Source: an uncultured archaeon A07HN63
GTDB lineage: Archaea > Halobacteriota > Halobacteria > Halobacteriales > Haloferacaceae
Direction of reading: 5' to 3'
Length of the DNA stretch: 12,429 nucleotides
NCBI GenBank assembly: GCA_000496215.1
Contig: KI543197.1
Coordinates: 173,276-185,704 of the forward strand
Below the pieces are notes generated by a model, which saw only the letters and a program-made list of their open reading frames with translations, was not told where the DNA came from and did not search any database. This document shows, one piece after another, positions 6,933-12,429 of the stretch (position 1 is its first letter; every line of letters starts with the position of its first letter). Both the position numbers and the translations under genes were made by a program.

Positions 6933-7296
6933 ATCACTGCTCGGTGTGGTGACGACACGTCACGCCTACCTGCTGTTCGTCCTGCTGTCGGCGATTGGGC
7001 TGTACATGATGATCGCAAACGGGCACCTTGTCAAGAAGATCATCGGGCTGAACATGTTCCAGACCGGTGTCTTCCTGTTTTTCATCGCCTCGGCCTACCG
7101 AGTCGGTGGCTCGGCCCCGATTGTCGAGGCCGGCAACGGGCCGTACGTCAGTCCGCTACCGCACGTGATCGTGCTGACGGCGATTGTCGTTGGCGTTAGC
7201 CTCACAGCGGTTGGTCTCGCACTGTCGATCCGGCTCTACAGCGAGTACGGCACACTCCGGGCTGACGCGCTCAGGGAGGTGATCGGTGATGAGTGA
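6925..7296 (+). CDS. mrpC: Mrp-type Na+/H+ antiporter subunit C (NuoK-like)
   Basis: This is a 123-residue protein with three membrane segments (about 13-31, 37-57, 78-104). It belongs to the NuoK/MnhC family, shown by HLVKKIIGLNMFQTGVFLFF (34-53), with the conserved Gly-Leu-Asn, and PLPHVIVLTAIVVGVSLTAV (77-96), with the Pro-His and Thr-Ala-Ile-Val motif. The length fits the family. MrpC corresponds to the complex I subunit NuoK and forms part of the ion path beside the D-type subunits. A GGAGGATC site lies upstream. The gene overlaps both neighbours by 8 bases, so translation is probably coupled. Confidence 0.94.
   Translation: MTESLLGVVTTRHAYLLFVLLSAIGLYMMIANGHLVKKIIGLNMFQTGVFLFFIASAYRVGGSAPIVEAGNGPYVSPLPHVIVLTAIVVGVSLTAVGLALSIRLYSEYGTLRADALREVIGDE
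7274..7282 (+). promoter_or_regulatory. ribosome binding site that decides the mrpD1 start
   Basis: GGGAGGTGA, a near-perfect complement to the archaeal 16S 3' end, lies 6 bases before ATG 7289 and only 3 before GTG 7286. The spacing favours ATG 7289. Confidence 0.75.
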
Positions 7297-8881
7297 TGCG
7301 GTGTTGCCGCTGTTGATCGCGGTCCCGTTGCTGGCAGCGACGATCCCGCTACTGGCTGGACTGTGGTTTGATCGTGCTGGCTGGCCGGTCGCGATGGGTA
7401 CGTCGCTGCTGGTGGCCTCGCTGGCTGGCTGGCTCACGTGGGCTGTCTCGCCGTGGAGTGCCACCGAGAGTCAGCGGCTCGTCCACGAGCTTGCCGGCTA
7501 CCCCGCGCCGTACGGGATCGAACTCGTCGGTGATGGACTGTCGGCGGTTCTCGCACTACTCATCAGCGTCGTCGCTGTTGCGGTGCTGATCTACGGTCGC
7601 ACCACCGGGCCACAGAGCAATGCCTTCTACAGCGGCTATCTCCTGTTGACCGGTGGGCTACTCGGGATGGCGCTTACGGGCGACCTGTTCAACCTGTTTG
7701 TGTTTCTCGAAATCGTTGGGCTCGTGAGCTACGCGCTGATCGCCAGCAACGACGACGGACTGGCGGCCTACGGCGCGCTCAAGTACCTGTTTCTCGGCAC
7801 CACCGGCGCGTCGCTATATCTGATCGGTGTTGGCTACGCGTTCGTCGCCACTGGCACGCTCAATATGGGAGATATGGCAGCCGAACTGGCCACAGTCGGC
7901 TACGGTGACCCGCTCGTGCAGGCGGCCTTTGGGTTCATCCTCGTCGGCTTCATGCTCAAGATCGCCATCTTCCCGCTGCACACGTGGCAGCCCGACGCCT
8001 ATACCTACGCGCCGGATACCGTTACCGCCTACATCTCCGCGCTTGTCTCGACAACGGCGGCCTACGCGTTGATCCGAATCGCCTACGACGTATTCACCGT
8101 CGATTTCTTCGCGGCGAACCCGCTCATAACCGACGCCGTGTTACTGGTCGCCTCAATCAGTATCGTCGTCGGTAGCCTGCTCGCCCTGTTGCAGACGGAG
8201 ATCAAACGCGTCTTTGCGTACTCCTCGGTCGCCCAGTTCGGGATGATCCTCGCGGCCATCGGCCTGAATAGCGAAACCGCACTGTTCGGGGCGGTCATCC
8301 ATCTCGTCGGCCATGGGCTGATGAAGGCCGCGCTGTTCATGGGTGCGGGGATACTGTCGACGGCCTACAACGCGACAACGATTTCTGACTACGCCGGCCT
8401 CGCCAAGCGCGAGCCGATTACGTCGGGCATGATGGCGATTACTGGCCTCGCACTCGTCGGTATCCCGCCGTCGGTCGGCACGCTCGGCAAGTGGTTCATC
8501 GCGCTGGGAGCGATTGAAGAAGGCTCGTGGAGCGTCGCCGCCGTTATCTTCGTCAGCACGCTGTTGACGCTAACCTACGTCGGCCGACTCATTGAGACGC
8601 TGTACTTCAATCAGCCAGCCGACAACATGGCCGAGAAAACGACCACCTCGACCGACACCGACGACACGACCGACCCCGTTGCTGACGACGGATCTGCTGG
8701 TGACAACGACTCCGTCGCTGACGACAGCTCAATGGTTGCCGATGGCGGGGCTGCCTCCCCGGTTGCCACCGAACGACTCATTGTGGTCGTCATCCTCGCG
8801 CTGTCGACGGTCGCCCTGTTCGCTGCTGCCGATCCGCTCAACGCGCTGCTTGATCCCGTCTTCGGGAGGTTCTTTGCATGA
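7289..8881 (+). CDS. mrpD1: Mrp-type antiporter subunit D1 (NuoL/M/N family)
   Basis: This 530-residue polytopic protein of the proton-conducting membrane transporter family has about 14 membrane segments. The key residues of an active subunit are present: Glu141 in FLEIVGLVSYALI (TM5), Lys224 and His231 in LKIAIFPLHTWQPDAY (TM7), the EIKRVFAYSSVAQFG loop (304-318), HLVGHGLMKAALF (338-350) with Lys346, and Lys401 in GTLGKWF. A hydrophilic insert rich in Asp, Ser and Thr (about 445-492, ending VADGGAAS) separates the last two membrane segments. I chose the ATG at 7289, 6 bases after a strong SD, over the GTG at 7286. It overlaps mrpC by 8 bases and mrpD2 by ATGA. It is the first of three D-type subunits and would carry one of the complex's proton paths. 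Confidence 0.93.
   Translation: MSDAVLPLLIAVPLLAATIPLLAGLWFDRAGWPVAMGTSLLVASLAGWLTWAVSPWSATESQRLVHELAGYPAPYGIELVGDGLSAVLALLISVVAVAVLIYGRTTGPQSNAFYSGYLLLTGGLLGMALTGDLFNLFVFLEIVGLVSYALIASNDDGLAAYGALKYLFLGTTGASLYLIGVGYAFVATGTLNMGDMAAELATVGYGDPLVQAAFGFILVGFMLKIAIFPLHTWQPDAYTYAPDTVTAYISALVSTTAAYALIRIAYDVFTVDFFAANPLITDAVLLVASISIVVGSLLALLQTEIKRVFAYSSVAQFGMILAAIGLNSETALFGAVIHLVGHGLMKAALFMGAGILSTAYNATTISDYAGLAKREPITSGMMAITGLALVGIPPSVGTLGKWFIALGAIEEGSWSVAAVIFVSTLLTLTYVGRLIETLYFNQPADNMAEKTTTSTDTDDTTDPVADDGSAGDNDSVADDSSMVADGGAASPVATERLIVVVILALSTVALFAAADPLNALLDPVFGRFFA
8864..8870 (+). promoter_or_regulatory. ribosome binding site of mrpD2
   Basis: GGGAGGT lies 7 bases before the ATG at 8878. It supports this start and coupling across the ATGA overlap with mrpD1. 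Confidence 0.75.
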
Positions 8882-10558
8882 CTGAAATCGCTACACTCCG
8901 CCCGCTCGCGGCTGTCGCTGTCTCGTTCGTCGCTGCCGGCCTGATCCTCGTTTCCGGTCGGCGACCAAATCTCAGAGAGGCGTGGACGATCATCGCCTCG
9001 GTGAGCATGTTCGGCATCGTCGCCAGCATGGTGCCGGGCGTCCTCGCTGGCGACACTTTCGTTACGAATCTTGGGACTATCGTCCCCGGCATCGACTTTC
9101 TGTTGCGGGCCGACCCGCTTGGCGTGTTGTTTGCCGCGCTGGCGAGTCTGCTGTGGATCGTCACGAGTTTTTACAGCATCGGCTATATGCGCGGCCTCGA
9201 CGAGGACAATCAGACCCGGTATTTCGCCTCGTTTGCGGTGTCGGTTGCCGCCGCCGTCGGCATCGCTTTCGCGGGCAACCTCCTGACGATATTTGTCTTC
9301 TACGAGGTACTGTCGGTGGCGACGTACCCGCTCGTCGCCCACGACGAAACCGAGGAAGCCCGTGCGGCCGGCCGCAAATATCTCGCCTACACGTTCTTCG
9401 GTGGCGGGGTGCTGGTGCTGGCCGGCACCACGCTGGTCTACTGGCTCACTGGCACCGTCGACTTCACACCCGGCGGGATCGCCGGGCTCGCTAATGCCGA
9501 CCCAACTGCGGCGACACTCGCATTCATCCTTCTGGCCCTCGGGTTCGGCGTCAAAGCTGGGCTGATGCCACTGCATCAGTGGCTGCCGGAGGCGATGGTC
9601 GCACCGACCCCCGTTTCTGGCCTGCTCCACGCGGTCGCCGTGGTCAAAAGCGGGGTGTTCGGGATCGCCCGTATCGTGCTTGATGTCTTTGGGCCGGATA
9701 CGCTGGCCGCGCTTGGTCCAGACCGCTTCGGCGATCTCGGTATCGCGCTTCCGCTGGCCGCGCTCGCGGCGTTCACACTCACCGTGGCCAGTCTCATCGC
9801 CCTCCGAAAGGACCACCTCAAACGCCGGCTGGCGTACTCGACGATCAGCCAGCTCTCCTACATCGTCCTCGGCCTCTCGCTGCTGGAGGGCGATGCCCTG
9901 ATCGGTGGGTTGCTCCACATCCCTGCCCACGCGTTCATGAAGCTCACCCTGTTCCTCTGTGCGGGGATCATCCACGTCGAAACCCACACCGACCACATCA
10001 GCGAGATGGCCGGCATCGGTAGGCGGATGCCGCTAACGATGCTCGCCTTCGGCGTCGCTGCCGCGGGGATGGCCGGCATTCCGCTGGTCGCCGGCTTCGT
10101 CAGTAAGTGGTACATCGTGATCGGGGCACTGGAAGGCGGCAACGCCATCTTCGCGGGCGTCCTGTTGTTCTCTGGTATCCTCAACATAGCGTACTTCTGG
10201 CCGATTGTCTATCAGGCGTTCTTCGAGACGCCAGATAGCACCGACGAGAAACCACTTATCGAGGGGCGATACGGTGGTCGTGATCCGGTCAGAGCCGACG
10301 GTGGCAACGGTGCGCGATGCGGCTGACGAACACCATACTGACGGTGACCACGACTCCGATCACGAACACCACGGCGGCCCGCCGGCCGACGGCTGGGACG
10401 AGCGCGACTGGCACGGCGGCGAGAGCACGTGGTTCATGCTCGGACCGATCCTGACAGCCGCCGTCCTCTCGCTCCTGCTGGGGATCATCCCGCATACAGT
10501 TGTCTTCCTCCGGATTATCGAGACAATCGTCGGTAACCTTCCGGGGGTGGTGCTCTGA
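8878..10558 (+). CDS. mrpD2: Mrp-type antiporter subunit D2 (NuoL/M/N family), apparent frameshift near the C-terminus
   Basis: This is the second D-type subunit. The first frame (8878-10326, 482 residues) holds nearly all the membrane core: Glu143 in FYEVLSVATYPL, Lys226 and His233 in GVKAGLMPLHQWLPEAM, His251 and Lys257 in LLHAVAVVKSG, LKRRLAYSTISQLSYI (314-329), His351 and Lys355 in HAFMKLTLF, and Lys410 in FVSKW. After RYGGRDPVRADGGNG the frame runs to a stop at 10324-10326. The C-terminal loop and last membrane segment (WFMLGPILTAAVLSLLLGII) continue in another frame to a TGA at 10556-10558. Removing about one base near 10290-10318 joins them into some 559 residues, the expected length. 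The joined loop is His- and Asp-rich. A GGGAGGT site supports the ATG, which overlaps the mrpD1 stop; the TGA overlaps mrpD3's ATG by one base. Identity is secure; whether the shift is real is not. Confidence 0.88.
10290..10318 (+). other. apparent one-base insertion in mrpD2
   Basis: Upstream coding is in the frame ending at 10326. From about 10313 the sensible translation (RDAADEHH onward) is one base out of register. A single extra base, or a two-base loss, accounts for the change. The exact site cannot be fixed, because both frames are open over 10205-10326. Confidence 0.7.
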
Positions 10559-12392
10559 TGGCGACCGCACTGGCCGCGATTCCGCCAGGGGTTGTGTTGC
10601 TAACGGTTGCCATTCTGATCGCGGTACTGCCGCGTCGCGCTGGCCACGCCCTCGGCGTCGGTGCGTCGGCGATAACGCTGGCGTGGGTCTGGGCCGCACC
10701 ACAGGGGGCCTATCTCGTCACCGAGTTTCTTGGCTTCGATGCTGTGCTGTTCAACATCGATGCGTTCTCGCGGCTGATGGGCCTGATCTTCGCGATCACC
10801 GGGGTTGTCGCCGTCCTCTACTCGTACGCCAGTGAGGCCGAAAGCCTCCAGACAGCCTTTGCATTCTCTTATCTCGCATCGAGTGTCGGTGCGGTGTTCG
10901 CCGGTGACTGGCTCACGCTCATATTTTTCTGGGAGTTGATGGCCGTCACCAGTACGCTGCTGGTCTGGCACTATCGCGGGAAGGCGGTGCGAGCGGGTTA
11001 CCGCTACGCGATCTTTCACGGGATCGGCGGCACGCTACTGATGGCTGCGATCCTCCAGACATATGCGGTCAAGGGCACCTTCCTGTTTGCCTCGGTTTCC
11101 GTTCCGGGTGCCCCGGAGGCCGCGGGGATTGCCGCTGGCCTCCCGGCCGCCCTCGCCGCCATCGGCATCGGTGTCAATGTCGGCTTCATCGGCCTCCACA
11201 CGTGGCTGCCCGACACCTACCCGCGGCCACATATCGCCGCCAGCGTCTTCCTCTGTGTGTTCACGACGAAAACCGGCGTCTACGGCATGTATCGTGCCTT
11301 CCCGGACGGCCACATCGCCATCGCCTACATGGGCGGTGCGATGGCCGTGCTGGGTGCGACCTACGCGCTGTTCCAGAACGACATGCGCCGATTGCTGTCC
11401 TATCACATCCAGTCACAGGTCGGCTACATGATCGCCGGCGTCGGCATCGGCGGCGCGCTCGCACAGGCCGGCGCGTTCGCCCATGTGTTCAATCACATTC
11501 TCTACAAGGGCTTACTCTTCATGACCGCCGGTGTCGTCATCTATCGCACCGGCGAGGAGAGCTTGAAGAAACTCGGCGGGCTGGCCCGCGAGATGCCGAT
11601 TACGGCGGGCGCGTTTAGCGTCGCTGCTCTCTCCATTGCTGGCTTCCCCGGGTTCAACGGCTTTGTGAGCAAGGGGATCGTCATCTCGGCGAGTCATTAC
11701 GCGTTTGCAAGGGGCCGCTCCCAATCGGCGAGTTCTACACGCTGGAATGGCTCCTGTTGCTCGGCGGGATTGGCACCTTCATGTCGTTCATCAAATTCGG
11801 CTACTACGCCTTCTTCCACGGTGAGTACGAGGGGAGTGTCGCGGACGCCAACACCGGCCAGAGCGTGGCGATGCTGGCGGTGGCAACGCTCTGTATCTTC
11901 TACGGCGTTGTCGTTCCGACTTCGCCGCTCAGTTCGATTCTGCCAGCCGGTATCGGCCTGTTCGGCATCCTGCCGTTCGATGTGACCAGCGAGGCCGTCG
12001 TCGCGCACGTCTATCACACCTACACCGCTGGCCACATCGTCGAGGGTCTCGTCCTCGCGGCCGCCGGACTAGTCGGCTTCTACCTCACGAAGCAACCGCT
12101 CTCCAAACTGGGCCGGGTGCCGGATGTCGACTCGGTCTACAAGCCGCTCGTGTTCTACGGGAGTCGGGCTGTCATCGTCGGCGTCACCGAATTCTACGCT
12201 GTTGTTGACCGCGCTGTCATGGCGACGATAGCCCAGTTGAAACACCTCGGTGACAACCCGCATGCGACGGCGCGCCGATTCGGATTCAGCACCGACGAGC
12301 AGCCAGCAAAACTCCGAACCGGTATCGGGCGTGGTGTCTTCTTGCTGACTGCACTGGTCGCTGTCGTCATTGTCCTGTTGATCGCTGGCTGA
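10558..12392 (+). CDS. mrpD3: Mrp-type antiporter subunit D3 (NuoL/M/N family), apparent frameshift
   Basis: This is the third D-type subunit and last gene of the operon. The first frame covers 10558 to about 11710: Glu126 in FFWELMAVTS (TM5), VNVGFIGLHTWLPDTYPRP (206-224), Lys238 in FTTKTGVYGMYR, DMRRLLSYHIQSQVGYM (275-291), Lys317 in FNHILYKGLLFM, and FNGFVSKG with Lys372. Position 207, where D1 and D2 have the TM7 lysine, is Asn. After HYAF the frame becomes nonsense; one more base in the AAGGGG run gives AKGPLPIGEFYTLEW, and the reading continues to the TGA at 12390-12392. The repaired protein is about 611 residues, with a long C-terminal part that includes three more membrane segments and an amphipathic stretch. 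The ATG overlaps the mrpD2 stop by one base. It resembles the separate MrpD-like family with the TKTGVYG motif. Confidence 0.88.
11709..11714 (+). other. apparent one-base deletion in mrpD3
   Basis: The run AAGGGG would need one more A or G to keep the frame between HYAFA and GPLPIGEFYTLEW. The downstream frame is open to 12392 and carries the family's C-terminal sequence without other damage. Confidence 0.8.
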
Positions 12393-12400
12393 GCACCGAT

Positions 12401-12414
12401 GAAAACGGTTTTTC
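12401..12414 (+). terminator. possible weak transcription end after mrpD3
   Basis: Nine bases after the mrpD3 stop, GAAAACGGTTTTTC combines a five-T run with a near-palindrome whose loop is too small for a stable hairpin. T-runs can end archaeal transcription. An ATG at 12399 could instead open a new frame (MKTVFRQPRE) cut by the window edge. The evidence is weak. Confidence 0.25.
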
Positions 12415-12429
12415 GACAGCCACGCGAAC

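Noticed and set aside
8611..9996. Minus-strand open frame of 461 codons
   Set aside because: It lies opposite the well-identified mrpD1 and mrpD2. Its composition (Arg, Glu, Asp, Gln, His without hydrophobic pattern) is the usual mirror of GC-rich membrane genes, and it has no recognisable domain.
10205..10558. A separate 117-codon gene between mrpD2 and mrpD3
   Set aside because: Its first part overlaps mrpD2 in another frame, and its last part is the expected MrpD C-terminal helix. It is best read as the continuation of mrpD2.
11757..12392. A separate 211-codon gene at the end of the operon
   Set aside because: The frame is open upstream of the candidate start and joins mrpD3 smoothly after one base is restored.
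12399..12429. Start of a next gene (MKTVFRQPRE)
   Set aside because: Only ten codons before the window edge, with no SD in the short gap. It cannot be supported.
1..12429. CRISPR arrays, tRNA or rRNA genes, insertion sequences
   Set aside because: No regularly spaced repeats, cloverleaf-like sequence, terminal inverted repeats or transposase motifs were seen.

Overview
The window is from a halophilic archaeon (class Halobacteria); the genus cannot be fixed from the sequence alone. The evidence is GC-rich coding DNA, Asp/Glu-rich soluble segments and tails (ADGG- and DD-type runs), an archaeal MCM helicase, GGAGGTGA-type Shine-Dalgarno sites inside an operon, and leaderless-looking starts at transcription-unit heads.

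Left part, minus strand (1-2427): the replicative helicase gene mcm, reading leftward and running off the window. It is interrupted by a large intein inserted inside the Walker A loop, between Lys333 of GDPGTGK and the following Ser. The intein has splicing blocks at both ends, a two-motif LAGLIDADG homing endonuclease and a helix-turn-helix-like segment. As given, its frame is broken by several one-base indels, mostly in short homopolymers and densest at 51-126. The last 11 bases (SQML) are the start of the second extein.

Middle, plus strand (2547-3716): coaBC (dfp), a coenzyme A biosynthesis gene divergent from mcm across 119 bp.

Right part, plus strand (3958-12392): a complete nine-gene Mrp/Mnh-type monovalent cation/proton antiporter operon in the order E-F-G-B1(MrpA C-terminal-like)-B2-C-D1-D2-D3. 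Genes overlap by 1-8 bases at every junction, many with strong SD sites, so the operon is probably translationally coupled. There is no full-length MrpA; its C-terminal part stands alone and three D-type (NuoL/M/N-like) subunits are present. The complex would sit in the cytoplasmic membrane and exchange Na+ for H+. The upstream 241-bp gap holds AT-rich promoter-like sequence and a perfect 14-bp palindrome. mrpD2 and mrpD3 each carry an apparent one-base frameshift.

The indels fall in genes expected to be intact, including an essential helicase, so consensus errors in the sequence are a more likely cause than decay. No RNA genes, CRISPR arrays, insertion sequences or other mobile elements besides the intein were seen.
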